A stretch of DNA of 64,000 nucleotides from Tamarix chinensis (Eukaryota; Streptophyta; Magnoliopsida; Caryophyllales; Tamaricaceae): positions 44,434,707 through 44,498,706 of the forward strand of contig CM060174.1 in NCBI GenBank assembly GCA_030549775.1, written 5' to 3'. Position numbers and translations under genes: made by a program. The stretch's first letter is position 1. The number at the start of each line of letters is the position of its first letter. Positions 1 to 11,571 of the stretch are shown here, piece after piece. A model generated the notes under the pieces. That model did no database searches. It was not told the origin of the DNA and saw only the letters and a list, made by a program, of their open reading frames with translations.

Positions 1-1335
1 CAATGTAATAAATAAATAAAATCTCATCTAAAATGACAACATGAAACATATAAGCATGATATATAAAAGCAATAAATTATTCAATAAACGTAACGACATA
101 CTAACATGGTTTACGAACATCAACACTTAATATTGAGAAGGTAAAAATGTCTAGCATGGAAAAAAACTCAAATCATACATAAGCTTTTATAAATGAAATA
201 CCACAAAATAATTCTTCATTTTAAATAAAAATGGTGGACTTTCTACCATTAACTAAAGCAAAATAGAAAGTTAACATAACTTGAAAAAATATAAGGGATT
301 TTATGCAACCCCTAGTCAACCCAAATATAACTTTTAGTAGAACTCAACTGCCTCATTCACCCAATCCTTAGTTGTAACACCACTATTTTTATTAATTTAA
401 AATTTCATTTTACCAAAGGAAAATATACAAAATATTACAGAGAGAAGTATGGCCAACCTACATTAGCTGCAAGGCCAAAACAACTTAGACATGAAGATTA
501 GGTGTAGTAAGCACCTAATCTAGGGTTGAGAAAAAAACATAAACCATGAAGAATGGAAGAAAGACTTTAAATACATTAAGACAAAAATGTTACAACATTT
601 GATGCCCTAAAACGGAATAACAAGAAATATAAAAATATAACTAGAATGGAGACAATGGATAGCCCTACACAAAGCCCAACCCTAATTGTTACCACTATTA
701 ATAGAACCTACATGGTCAAGATTATCCATTGAATAGGCACGATACCATAAAACAAAACCTATTAGTACGATGAGAGTTACCCATGACATAATAATAATCA
801 TACAAAGGTTACATGAATCACATAAAAGATGTCACAAAAGAATCATGGCATGGATACATTAAGAATACATGCAATAACAAGATACAGTAAAACATGATAA
901 GACATAAAACATGATAAGACATAAACATCACTAAAACCACATGCTCATAATACCATTATGCTTAATCATATTTCAAACTTGACACGCCAGTTCATACAAC
1001 GTTTTTTCATAGAGGAAAGAAACTAAACCATACCTAACCATTTTCATAGCAATAACATTCTATCTAATAAATATTTAGGTAGTTCACTAAGACCACTACC
1101 AACCAACCATACCAAAATTACCAAATATAAAATGAAAGGTGCGAAGACAACTATCAAACCAACAATATAATGTAGCTATATTAACCAAACATTACTTGCT
1201 TCCATTTTAATTATTTGAGAGGATATCATATAAACCTAGAGACATATACTGATACACATATGTAGCATAGTATTCTATCGACTATCAACCTAAGATCACT
1301 AAGGTATCTTGGTTGCACAGACACATAAAAGATTT
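1..1335. other. AT-rich intergenic DNA, no gene seen
   Basis: There is no credible coding frame on either strand and no recognisable domain. A short direct duplication of an 'aaacatgataagacat' word lies at about 893-929. The sequence may be decayed repeat DNA, but I could not tie it to any family in the window. Confidence 0.5.
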
Positions 1336-1640
1336 TATTAGGTACCAAGATGTTCTAGTAAGATTATTAGGAAAATCAATAGCATAAAAAATTATTACAA
1401 AGGGTGTATTTGATTGAGAAATATAAACAAAATGGATACAACTAGGTTACAAGGACTTAAGATCTCCTCACTGATTTTCCCACTTAATTCCTGTTCTCTC
1501 TACTACACGTCTATTTATAGGCTCATAATGATATCTAGACTATTTCACTGACATATCATAAGAGACTAAAACACCTCCCTAACCCTAACCTATTTATTCC
1601 CAACAACTACTAATCAAATTAGCCCCTCCTAACATTATCA
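1336..1640 (-). repeat. Left (3') LTR of small non-autonomous LTR element
   Basis: This segment is a direct repeat of 3287-3601; the two align along their whole length with many substitutions, roughly three quarters identical by eye. Read on the minus strand it starts TGATAATG and ends GGTACCTAATA, where the partner ends GGTACCTAACA. A minus-strand TATA-like word (CTATAAATAG) lies at 1511-1520 and is matched in the partner copy. The high divergence suggests an old insertion. I see no matching target duplication outside the pair. Confidence 0.55.
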
Positions 1641-3286
1641 ATTGCTTGAAGAATCACCATGTGCTAAAGATGAGGTAAAACAATAAGGAACAATTGCACA
1701 ATTAGTCCACACTCATGTTCATTCTCTCTTTCATAACATGGTAACTATAGTTTTGGTGTTCACCTTTGTCAAAATTGAACCATTTCCATCCTATTGCTTT
1801 CACAGTCACCACATCTCCACATGATCCCCTTATTCATGTGATAAAAGGTCAACCACCTTCATGACTTTCTTAGGGAATTCAATGTCATTCATAACATGTA
1901 GAACATGATACCCCCATGTAGCATTAAAAGCACTTCTATCAACTTCAACTAGTACATCTATTATATTTACATGTCATTCTTCAACCATAAAAGATATATA
2001 TTCTTTTAGCAAATTCAACTATAAAAGAGTTTCCCTCATGGGTTTTATTTAGTAGTAGAGGTCATGTGCCATCATAACACAAATTAATGCATTTACAACA
2101 CCCTTGTAATATCCAATATAGTAGCATTCCCCGACCATTTTAATGTCTTAGCAATAATATTGGTCTTTAGAAACTCTTTATGAGCTAAAAGAAATTACAT
2201 ATAGTACAACCACACTTCTCTTAGACATTTCATTAAAAATCTTTCAAGCATAGTCCTCAAACATGGTTTTCAAGTGAAGCTTATATAACTTATGGAAATA
2301 AACCACCAAAAATGATAATAGAAAGTTAAGGGAAAGGTGAGTAGTACTCACATACCTTGAATGCCATTTTTTTTTTGTGGTTATAAAAAAAAATGTGTAC
2401 TTCTCTCCTTACCTTCAACTTCATAACTCTATTGTGTATTTACCATGATGAGTGATTTTTGTGGACCTAGGTTGAAGGGACACTCATGAAATATAGTATG
2501 TAGTTTCATCATTGGCCTTTGGAGGTAAGGTATGAAAATTGTAGCATCAATTTGTGTATGGTTTCTTACATTATTTGATTATGAAGTCATGGTGTCCTAT
2601 GGTGAGATGAAAGGTTGACTATGAACTTAATTAGAGTAGCTTAAATGCATCTATCTTAATTTGTGACCCAACATTATTCTAACTAATTGTCTAGCCTAAT
2701 TGGTCCATCCTTTATCCACTTTGAGCCTCCTCTAAACCGATATGATTCAAATCTATCATCTAACCAAATCTTCCAATGTCTCTCCCATAGTAGATAAGTT
2801 TCCTCCTTCACAGTAGTTGAGTTTCTCTTCCGTTATTCATAAAAACTTTCACTTTCCTTATCTATTTTATGTAATCCATCTAATAGACCAGGAGGTTCTC
2901 TGATTCAAAATCAGTTAAGGTTGCATCACATGAAGTGGTTCTCCGTGTATCCTCTTCAAGTTGCTTCCCTATTCTTGATGATACATTATTGAGTTAATCA
3001 CTACTAGTAAGTTTTCCCCGCATCAGTGAGGTTTCTTTACCTAGAGGCTATGATTTGATTCCATACAATTTATAAATATATTTCCACAAATTCCCTCCTT
3101 TTCTATTAACTCAATAATGTATTCTCATCAAGATCCCATTATCTCTATCTACTTGTCTAATTTAACAATACACTACTTCACACTTGCACATAATTATTAT
3201 TCCTCCTCAATACTTAGTTCTTCTTCCTCCTGGTATGAACTCAATATAGCCATAGGTATCTAGGATCATAGAGCTCTCATACCAAT
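1641..3286 (-). mobile_element. Internal region of small LTR element without coding capacity
   Basis: These 1.65 kb lie between the two diverged LTRs. Just inside the right LTR, at 3271-3284, the minus strand reads TGGTATGAGAGCTC, one base away from the initiator tRNA-Met primer site TGGTATCAGAGC. This fixes the orientation as minus. No open frame or gag/pol motif is visible, so it is either a non-autonomous (TRIM/LARD-like) element or an autonomous one decayed past recognition. Whether it is Copia or Gypsy cannot be decided. Confidence 0.45.
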
Positions 3287-3601
3287 TGTTAGGTACCAAG
3301 ATATTCTAGTAAAAGTATCAAGAAATTAATAGTAGAAAAGATGACTAGAAGGAGTGTATTTGATTGAGAAATGAAAACAACATGAATACAACTAGGTTTG
3401 GAGGATTTGAGACCTCCCCCCTAATTTTCCCACTTAATTCTTCTTTTCTCTACTATTCTTCTATTTATATACTCAAGATGACATCTAAAGTATTCAACTA
3501 ATAAATTATAAGATACTAAAAAAACCTTCCTAAAATCCTAAATGATTTAGTCCTTACAACTACTAATTCAAATAATCCTATCTTAATAGAAATATATATC
3601 A
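3287..3601 (-). repeat. Right (5') LTR of small non-autonomous LTR element
   Basis: This is the partner of the repeat at 1336-1640. On the minus strand it begins TGATATATAT and ends GGTACCTAACA, directly followed by the tRNA-Met-like primer site. The minus-strand TATA-like word is at 3461-3470. It is the 5' LTR if the element is read on the minus strand. Confidence 0.55.
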
Positions 3602-5000
3602 TACCAATAGAGATACTTGATCTAAAATTATGTATACCCTCTAAAAAGCCCAAATAACTAAGTAGAGTAAGATATAATGCTTACATATGGCACTAAGGCA
3701 CACCAACAAAATCTAAACCAAATTGAGGGCTAAACCTCATCGTTAGGGTAACTATCCCTAAATAGCTATCATTTTCGATCTTAAAGTCTTCCACTTTAAA
3801 TATTAATATCTTAATAAAGTGATAATAAAATATTGCGTAATGTAAAACAATTTCAATTCCATACTTAACCATTTTTTTGCCAACTATTTAAGTTAACCCA
3901 AAGGGTTAGCAAGTAAAGCCAGGTTCATGAATTAATACTAAGGTTAACCTAAAAATCCACCAAATCCATCCTATATCTAACTATTCACACTTAGCCATAT
4001 CTTAGTTAAAACTGACCATAATGCCCTTGAAGGTTATTTACTCATCAGATTCCAAATTTAACATTGAATGTTATTATAATTGAATGAAGTTCATGGCATA
4101 GATAAATAATATAAAATAAATAACTTGACATACAATTGTAATTCTAGAAATTTTCATAAGTAAAAAAATCACCATTTTGACCGTAAACCACATTTAATCT
4201 CATTTAATACATAAAACCCTAATCATACATATTTAATATTACATATTTCATATGCTCAACATAATACAACACATACTAGGTTATATGTTGGGAAAATTAT
4301 AGATTTCATATGAAAAGACTAAAATACCCCTAGATCATGTAAAACTTTAATTAATTATAACTATACCCAAACACGCTCAAATCTCAACATATCATATTTT
4401 AAATTTTAATTAAAATATGAAAGGAATATAATAGTAAGATAAAAATAGAAAAAGAGGCCTTAGATAGGAAAAAATACCCTTGGTTGAACCACACCTATAC
4501 CATATGAATAATAATTTCATAACATTTCACCTCATTGTTATTACCTATATATTAAAATACATAAACTTCAAACACTAACATCCAAAATTTATGTGAATTT
4601 TTTTATATCCTCTCTCCCAGGTTAGGGTAAGGCACATCAACAACCATGGCAAAGATAATAAATTCCTTTATGATGGTTACTAATTTTTGTTTGTTGGGGG
4701 ACATATGATAGTACTTTAGTTGATGTTTTAAGTGGAGGAAAAGGGTAAAAGGTTGTTATGAGAAATATTTCCCAATTAGTTGATCATATTACACTATATG
4801 ATATGGATGCATCCTTGCAAGAAGTAATATGAACTCCTACCTCTAGAATTTAAGACATTGAGAATACCCTATGCATAACTCTATTGCCATTGTAGAGTGT
4901 CATACAACAAGTTTGCTGCTTCATAAAGTATTGGAAGATGCAATGGATAATAAACATTTGCCAGAGATACAAACATCCATCTGAGATCGACTGGAGATAC
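3602..5000. other. AT-rich intergenic DNA, nothing recognised
   Basis: No coding frame, RNA gene or clear repeat was found. Everything in six frames is short and interrupted. The 90-residue minus-strand frame at 4850-5122 has no recognisable features and overlaps the start of the LINE relic. Confidence 0.5.
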
Positions 5001-5089
5001 CAAACAAAGATTTGAAAGGATTTTCTTGGATATATTTCATTGTTAGTAAAAGGAACCCTAACCACATAGCACATATGGAGTTTCTTCCA

Positions 5090-5700
5090 TCGTACTTTGA
5101 AAAAGGTGATTTTTATGTGCAACTAGAGAAAGAAGATGTTCTCAAAGAAGCCAAATCATGGGAGAGCACTTTGGTTGGGTTCATTTTTGGTGATTCCCCA
5201 ACTTACAATAATATTTTTGGATTTACTAAAGCCTAGTGGAAATCCATTCCTCTACCCCAAGTAATGATGCACACAAATAGTTTTTTTAGATTTTTTTAAT
5301 TTTTATGTTTGACACTCTTATGTTATGATAAAGAAGGATGCATATTGATGAGCCTACTTTACAAATCTTGCCTATTTGGCTTAAGCTTAAGTTCCTTAAT
5401 TTACCTTCGGAATACTGGTCCATTAACTCACTAAGTTATGTTTCTAGTACCTTAGGATGACCTGTTAGCATGGATGTTGTTATTATTGGTAAAAGGGTGT
5501 ACTTCCTTAGAGTTATTGTGGAAGTTAATATCAAATAAAACTTATCAGACTTATCAATATATATGGTATTGAGTTGAGGCAACAAGTGTTTTTTAACAGG
5601 AATCCTACTTAGTATCACTTATGTGGTAAATTTGGCTATATTACTACTTCTTGATCTAGGTGTGAGGATAAGAGAAAGCTATAACATCCTCATTTTTTAC
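5090..5700 (+). pseudogene. LINE ORF1-type (DUF4283) protein relic
   Basis: Forward-strand frames, interrupted by stops and frameshifts, resemble the N-terminal half of plant LINE ORF1 / DUF4283 proteins. In order: an acidic segment with LVGFIFGDSP and a following Trp (about 5120-5240); an LPIWLKL...LPSEYW...LSYV stretch (about 5370-5440), the family's usual 'PIWVKLPxLPxEYW' block; a VDVVI/RVIVEV segment (about 5470-5530); and a decayed zinc-knuckle-like LCGKFGY...SRC (about 5615-5660). In plant L1 elements this protein binds RNA in the LINE ribonucleoprotein. No endonuclease or reverse transcriptase follows, so the copy is truncated. The assignment rests on motif order recalled from the family, not on a search. 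Confidence 0.55.
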
Positions 5701-6912
5701 TACTAAAAAAATTCATTTTGAAAACCTTACAAAAGCAGAAAGCTAATATACACTTAGATAAAATGAGGTGTCACCGCTGCGCTTAATATATGATAGGGGC
5801 TAATTGTCCCTCTCATGCTAGAAATAAGGTTGAGAAACCAAAACTAACCAAACCTAATATAGAGTACTCTAAAACTGGTTATATAATATCAAAAGCTTCC
5901 AAGTATAAGACCTCAACTGTCGACAATATTCAAGTATGGGAGGAAAATTTTAAATGAAAGTATAGGGGTAAAATTATAGAAAACTAAAATATAGTGAAAC
6001 TATAAACCTTGGTCCATCAAGGGCCTCTCAATGTCTTTGGATTCCCATCCTCTTAGAACCCATACCCCATATGAGGTTGGTCAACTTCTGACCATCCTCG
6101 AAAACTTGCATATGGCCCTATGCTCATAGGAATGGGTAGGTGACTGAGTAAATGGGCACATCAATACGCTTCATACTAAGTAAGAAAAATTACCTCCTCA
6201 ATGGAGCTACCAACACATATGATAAGAAAAATTGCCTCCTCAATGGAGCTACCAATAGTCTTACTAACATTTTCATGTATATTTCATATAAACAAGATAC
6301 ATGCTCTATTAATGTCACATTAGGCATAGAAGGTTTACACCACATACGACTCATCATGCTACACTATAGTACGACATCATAGACGATGGTATGTAAGATG
6401 CAAGTAGCATGTTTCAGCTAATAGTAAGGCTATGTTCATCCATGCACGTAATTTGTCCACATGCCATCTTCTATGCCTCTAAATTTATTTAGCCACTAAT
6501 ATATATAAGCCATTATCCCTATTACCATTCTTTTTCTTTTACTCTACTTCCCTTCAACCACATTCTTATTTCCAAATTCTCTTTTGAAACACTTTTTCAA
6601 ATTATTATCCAATATTAATCCTAATTATCATCATTATTATTGAGTGATGGACTATGCACTACCCCAATGGTCTTACATACCATGAAATTCTATCCAAACC
6701 AAAGGACATAAAGTCTAGGCCAAAGCCAAGTAACCACCAATAGACATGAGTCGAGGCCAAAGCTAATACCACCTAGGTAACCAGACCTTTAGTATCAATA
6801 GCCCCTAGTACATTATCAATGTTTATAGTAGGTAAGACACTAGGACCTCTTAGAATCTCACTCAAATGCACCAAAAACACATGAAGGTAGACTAAACCTC
6901 AGTAGCTAATCG
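5701..6912. other. Intergenic DNA, possibly part of an old LTR
   Basis: No gene is seen. Around 6110-6200 the text (tgctcataggaatggg, then caatacgcttcatactaagtaag) resembles the solo-LTR sequence at 7391-7455. Together with 11572-11650 it may be a diverged copy of the same LTR family, split by the solo LTR that follows. A 42-bp unit (aagaaaaattrcctcctcaa... type) is repeated in tandem at about 6182-6259. Confidence 0.35.
6182..6259 (+). repeat. Two-copy tandem repeat, about 42 bp
   Basis: The unit beginning aagaaaaattacctcctcaa and ending in 'ggagctaccaa' occurs twice back to back with one or two substitutions. It creates the repetitive 76-residue frame at 6152-6382, which I do not regard as a gene. 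Confidence 0.7.
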
Positions 6913-6917
6913 AGGAA
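6913..6917 (+). repeat. Target-site duplication AGGAA (left) of solo LTR 1
   Basis: AGGAA immediately precedes TGTAACACCCC. An identical AGGAA follows the other end at 11567-11571. This defines both ends of the 4.65-kb insertion. Confidence 0.85.
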
Positions 6918-7664
6918 TGTAACACCCCAAAATTCACTACTTTTTTTTAAAAGCAGAAGCAATTAAATTAGAAACACTGAAAACCTGTGAATTCTGGAAA
7001 TGTTACTGCCACACTTAGTACCAAACCAGTTCTCTTCGACCGATATAATACCAAGTGCTAAGGCTAAAGAAAAGGTTAACAATCAATTATAAAATTGCTA
7101 CAAACTAAACTTCAAATAATTATTAAACGGTTGTAAAACAAAATCAGAGTACGCGTCAAGAAATGTAATTCATTTCCAAAAGAGAATTAAACTTACAACC
7201 GATAAAAGGTTCATTAAAATACTCAATCGAGTACTGAATCAAAAAATGGTAAATACTATACCACAGAGATAAAAAAATGAATGAAATCGCGTAAAGAATG
7301 AATACGGCCCAACACTCTCGAACTTCTAGCCAAACATGCTCAACACTCAGCCCCAACTGATATCTCGCCACCTGCACAAATTTAGAAGGGCATACTACTC
7401 ATGGGAATGAGCAACACCCATGAAAAGGGTGATCAGTACGCTACGTACTGAGTAAGGTAACCGAGCACTAAGGCCAACACATAAGCACATAATCCATGCA
7501 GAATAATAACAAGGCAATCCAACATAACAACATAAAGGTATATGAACAATTCAGGTAAAAGTACAGAGGCCCATATATAATCCAGATTAAATCATTTAAT
7601 TAATCTCTTATCAGAATCCGATTCACACCATGCCTTTTATCAAATCCATGTAATCACAGGAACA

Positions 7665-8005
7665 CCCCACTATTATAACCGGTGGGCCGGTCACTTGCGG
7701 AACAAGGTCCACACCACTATTATTTGCCGGTGGACCGGTCACTTGCGGGACAAAGTCTACACCACTATTATTTGCCGATGGACCGGTCTGGTTCCTACTC
7801 ACATGAAGTTCCACTGTAAGTAATTAATGTCATTTAAGTGTCTTTAACAAACTCGGGTTCGTTTTTATTGAGCTCGAGTCCCCCACTATTATTCGCCGGT
7901 GGACCGGACACTTGCGGGACAAAGTCCACACCACTATTATTTGCCAGTGGACCGGTCTCACATAGGGTAATAACCCTAACCACTATTCCTAACCGGTGGA
8001 TCGGT
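7665..8005 (+). repeat. Minisatellite of CACTATTATT-CCGGTGGACCGG units in solo LTR 1
   Basis: A block 'ccactattattygccggtgg' plus accggtc recurs at about 7668, 7713, 7761, 7884, 7932 and 7981, with spacers such as cacttgcgggacaaagtc. The GGTGGACCGG core is GC-rich and partly palindromic (CCGGT/ACCGG) in otherwise AT-rich DNA. The second solo LTR has the same motif at 38245-38610. The proline/glycine-rich small frames here are by-products of the repeat. Confidence 0.75.
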
Positions 8006-8099
8006 TGGACCCGACTCAATAATCTTTCACTTTAAGTGATTAATGTCTTAAATATTTTATTCAAAGATTTCACCCTGGACATGCATAAGTCATCACACA

Positions 8100-9070
8100 T
8101 CACAAATCATAAAATTCCACCATCATAATTACACTTAAGTCACCACATACACATGATAACACAAAAACCCTAATCAGCCACCACATACCTCAATTAACCA
8201 CAATAAACCATAGTTAACCACTCCAAACTCTATTTAACCATACCAACCATAATTAGCCACTCCACGCCTTAGTTAATCATAACAAACCACAATTATCCAC
8301 TCCAATCTTAGTTAATCACAACAACCTAGAGTTCATTACTCCAAACCCTAATTCAGTCTCTTCAATACCCTCATAATGCTCCACATACTATTTTTCATCC
8401 AAAATAGTTCAACACCCGAATAATATTTACATTACCTTCCTTACATCCCAAATTAACTTTCCACACGTAAATTTCATACCCATGTAGACATTAATCTCCC
8501 CATGCAAACCTTTGCATCTTTTTCATGCAAACCCTAAAATTCCATGTGAAACCCTAATTTCAACCATGCAAACCCTAATACCGTCATCCAACCATCAATG
8601 CCAACATGTAAACCCTAATGCCACCAAACAACTATAATTACCACCATACAAACCTCAGTAACATCATACAAACCCTAATACCACAATATAACCATAAATA
8701 CCACCATACAAACCTTAGTAACATCATACCAATCCTAATACCACCATGCAACCATTAGTACCACCATTCAACCCACGATTCTGCCATATAAAACCCTAAA
8801 TTCAATCCATAGCAAAACCCAAGATTTGTCCACATAATACAATTGATTAGATTCTCCCCTTTCATAACCACAATTTAGATTCCCCATACAAGACTATAAG
8901 TTAGATTCTCCCATATAAAATCATAAATTAGAATCTCCCACGCAAAACCATAATTTGGATTAATTGGATTTCCCCAAACAAATCATAAATTAGATTCTCC
9001 CAATCAAATCATAACTTAGGTTCTCCCATATAAGATCATAAATTACATTCTCCCAATAACATCATAAATT
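8100..9070 (+). repeat. Degenerate CA/ACCCTAA-rich tandem repeat block
   Basis: This stretch consists of loosely repeated words such as taaccac, caaaccctaa and taccaccat, then gattctcccatataaaatcataaatta-like units (about 8860-9070). It has strong strand bias (few G on the plus strand) and no coding frame. It is part of solo LTR 1. Confidence 0.6.
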
Positions 9071-9539
9071 ATATTCTCTCCCACGAAACCCTACATTTCC
9101 CATTTTATTCTTCCTCTCATAAATCATAAAAATACTTAGGTCAACTCATATCTCTTGATCAACTTCTTTATCCATCCTTATTTTTCATCCTTTTCCCCAC
9201 ACAACCACATCAACATTCTCACATGCATGTCTTACAAAATCATAACACATATCATCATACATAAATAATACACATCCCATACAAAAACATACTTCAACGC
9301 CACGTCATATCATATACGACATAATTAATAATCATAAACATAGAATGTATAGAATATGAAGCACATACTGCATAGAAGCACACAATGACCTTAGTAAACC
9401 CTTACCTAAAATGTCACCAGTCTTGGAGCACACTCCTACGCCTCCTTAGGGCTTTGACCAAATAATAACATACTAATAAAATAACCTTAACAAAATTCTA
9501 ACTTTGCTAAATAAAAATAAGAGAGATATTATAAACCTT

Positions 9540-9990
9540 GATAATATAGGGTTAAAGACTTTACCCTAATAATAATAATGATACTAATATAATAATATCA
9601 AAGATAATAAAACTAATATCAATGAGAATATAAATAATAACAATAATAATAATAATAATCATCATCATAATAATAACAATAGTAATAACAATAATAACAT
9701 TATTAACAATACTAATGGTAAAATATTTGCATTTATAATAATGGAATAAGAATAATAGAAATTCGAAATATAAAATAATAATAATAATTATACTTATAAC
9801 ATATTAATATTAATAATATTAATAAAAGAAACAATAAGGGGAATAATAAAAAAATTGAATGAAGATATAATAAGGCTTCAGCCCTCAACATAAATAATTA
9901 TAAAACAATAATACTACTACTAATAATAATAAAACATATTAAGAATATAAATATTAATAATAATAGTAATGGTATTTATATGCAAATAAT
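9540..9990 (+). repeat. AT-rich trinucleotide (AAT/ATA) microsatellite region
   Basis: Runs of aataataat, interrupted by short unique words, fill this interval of solo LTR 1. The second solo LTR has a longer, purer equivalent at 40040-40890. Confidence 0.75.
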
Positions 9991-10049
9991 TGAAATAAAT
10001 TAAATCAAGGCTTATAATAATATGAAAAATGGTTGAGAGGGTATAGGGT

Positions 10050-10790
10050 TCAACCTTAGGCTGGTGGGGATAGGTGGCACCGGCGGTGGTGCACGGCGGT
10101 GGCGGCGGTGGCCGGAAAATTAGAAGAAAAGAGGGAAAGATGGATGTTGGGAAAAAGATAGGGAGAATTGAGGTGAGATAAGAGGTGTTTATGGTTTCCC
10201 AGGAGGAGAGGGACAAAATGATGGTGGTGGTGCAGCCAAAGGTGGCGGCGCACGGTGGCAGACGGTGGTTTAAGATTTTGGGGTAAAAAATCTGGCGAAA
10301 CGAGCAACCAACTTTGCATGGTTATTGAGGCCCGTACAAGAAGAATCAAAGGTTGAAAATGGTTTAGTTAACTAGAGGACGTTGTAGGGAAGAATTTGGC
10401 ATGCGGCGGTGGCACTGAAGTTGGCTAACAGAGGCGGAAGAGGCGTCCAAAGTCTCGATGATGGCAGCCCTCGCCGAGGGTTTCGAGGAAGAAAAATCTT
10501 CCACAACTCCTACAATCAGGCTTTTTATAGATGGTAGATGGGATAATAGGGTTTTGGGTATCGGTAGGAAGGCATTAGATGCGAGAAATTGGGTGGCCGG
10601 TGGCAGAAAACGGTCGGGCATCGTATGGTTTGCTTCAAATTTTCGCAAGGCTGGGGAGAAGAAACGGGCTAGAGATAACGGACGAGAGTTATTCCAATTT
10701 ATTCCTGGAGTTAAGAGGAAGAAAATGAGACAAGAAATGGCCGGTATTATTCACCATAACCGGAGATGCCATTGACGATGCCGGGACTGC
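10050..10790. other. GC-rich (GGC/GGT) segment of solo LTR 1, no conserved ORF
   Basis: There is an abrupt rise in G+C with GGCGGTGG words. Frames of about 95-105 residues exist on both strands, but the corresponding part of solo LTR 2 (about 40910-41700) does not keep them, so I do not call a gene. It could hold the LTR promoter or leader, as GC-rich blocks often do in long plant LTRs; that is inference. Confidence 0.45.
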
Positions 10791-10794
10791 ACCA

Positions 10795-11165
10795 TTGTCG
10801 ACGGAGGAGAAGGGAGGAAGAAGGAAGAAGGAAGAAGGAAGGGAGGCGGACCGGTCGGTCGGGGAAAAGAAAAGAAAAAGGGAGAACCGGGCCGGTCAGC
10901 GCTGGCGGAAGGAGTCATTAAATGAAACGACGGGTTTCAGTAAAAAAAAGGCAAAACGCGGCGCGACATGGGGCGGAAGGAGGATGTCGCGCGAGCACGG
11001 GCTGAGCCGAGGGAAAGGAAGAAGGGAAAAAAGATTGGGCCGTGGGAGAGGGCAGCCCAAACGGGGAAAAAGAAGAGGAAAAAGAAAAAGAAGAAAAAGA
11101 AAGAAAAAGAAAAGGAAAAAGGAAGAAAGAAAAAGAAAAAGGGAAAAAGGAAAGGAGAAAAATAA
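10795..11165 (+). repeat. Long purine-only (GGA/AAG) tract
   Basis: This is nearly uninterrupted purine on the plus strand, purest at about 11060-11163. It yields Lys/Glu/Arg-only frames that are low-complexity artefacts. Solo LTR 2 has a shorter, weaker version near 41580-41755. Such homopurine runs can form triplex or other non-B DNA. Confidence 0.8.
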
Positions 11166-11566
11166 TTAGATTAGGCCAATTAAATTAATCTGAATATTTA
11201 GGATGTTTAAAAATACTAATATTTTAATAAAATAGGATTTTTAAAAGATTTTCCATAAATTCCATTTTAATTAGCAAAACACCCTAATTTCTTCCATTAA
11301 ATTATTTATAAAAATAATATTAATTTGGAAATATTTTCTCCTTCTTATTTTAAATAAAATAATTTATTTAGTTAATTCCCAAATTAAAATCGTTAATTAG
11401 CCAAAATACCCAAATTCCTCCTAATTAAAATACTTATAAATTTATTCTTGATTTGCCCTAACTAATTTCCTTTTATTTTAAATAAATTAATATACTTAAT
11501 TAACTTTTATAATAAAACCTCATTTAAATATACTATTTAAAATTAGGAATTTTTCGGGGCATTTTA

Positions 11567-11571
11567 AGGAA
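11567..11571 (+). repeat. Target-site duplication AGGAA (right) of solo LTR 1
   Basis: Identical to 6913-6917, directly after GGGGCATTTTA. Confidence 0.85.

Larger units (their letters stand above)
6918..11566. mobile_element. Solo LTR 1, 4.65 kb, TGTAACACCCC...GGGGCATTTTA
   Basis: This is a single long terminal-repeat-like unit. It starts TGTAACACCCC, ends GGGGCATTTTA (related to the inverse of the start) and is bounded by a perfect AGGAA duplication. A second copy of the family lies in 23316-23744 plus 37981-42041, ending GGGGTATTTCA with its own duplication CTTCT. In order it holds a CACTATTATT/CCGGTGGACCGG tandem block, a CA- and CCCTAA-rich block, an (AAT)n block, a GGC-rich block and a purine-only block. 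No ORF is conserved between the two copies. The size and TGTAACACCCC-type terminus suggest long Ty3/Gypsy (Tekay/Del-like) LTRs. The orientation cannot be fixed because no internal region with a primer site is present. Confidence 0.75.

Noticed and set aside
7623..8035. Repetitive 'TGPPANNSGVDFVPQV' frames on both strands
   Set aside because: They arise from the CCGGTGGACCGG minisatellite; the matching region of solo LTR 2 has different frames and spacing.
8130..8830. Interstitial telomere repeat (CCCTAAA)n
   Set aside because: 'ccctaa' words are scattered among other CA-rich words and never form consecutive seven-base telomere units.
10458..10775. Possible host gene in the GC-rich segment
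   Set aside because: Not conserved between the two LTR copies, no domain, and located within a bounded solo LTR.
10795..11169. 124-residue Lys/Glu/Arg-rich open frame
   Set aside because: It reads a homopurine tract, has no domain, and is not conserved in the second copy of the same LTR.
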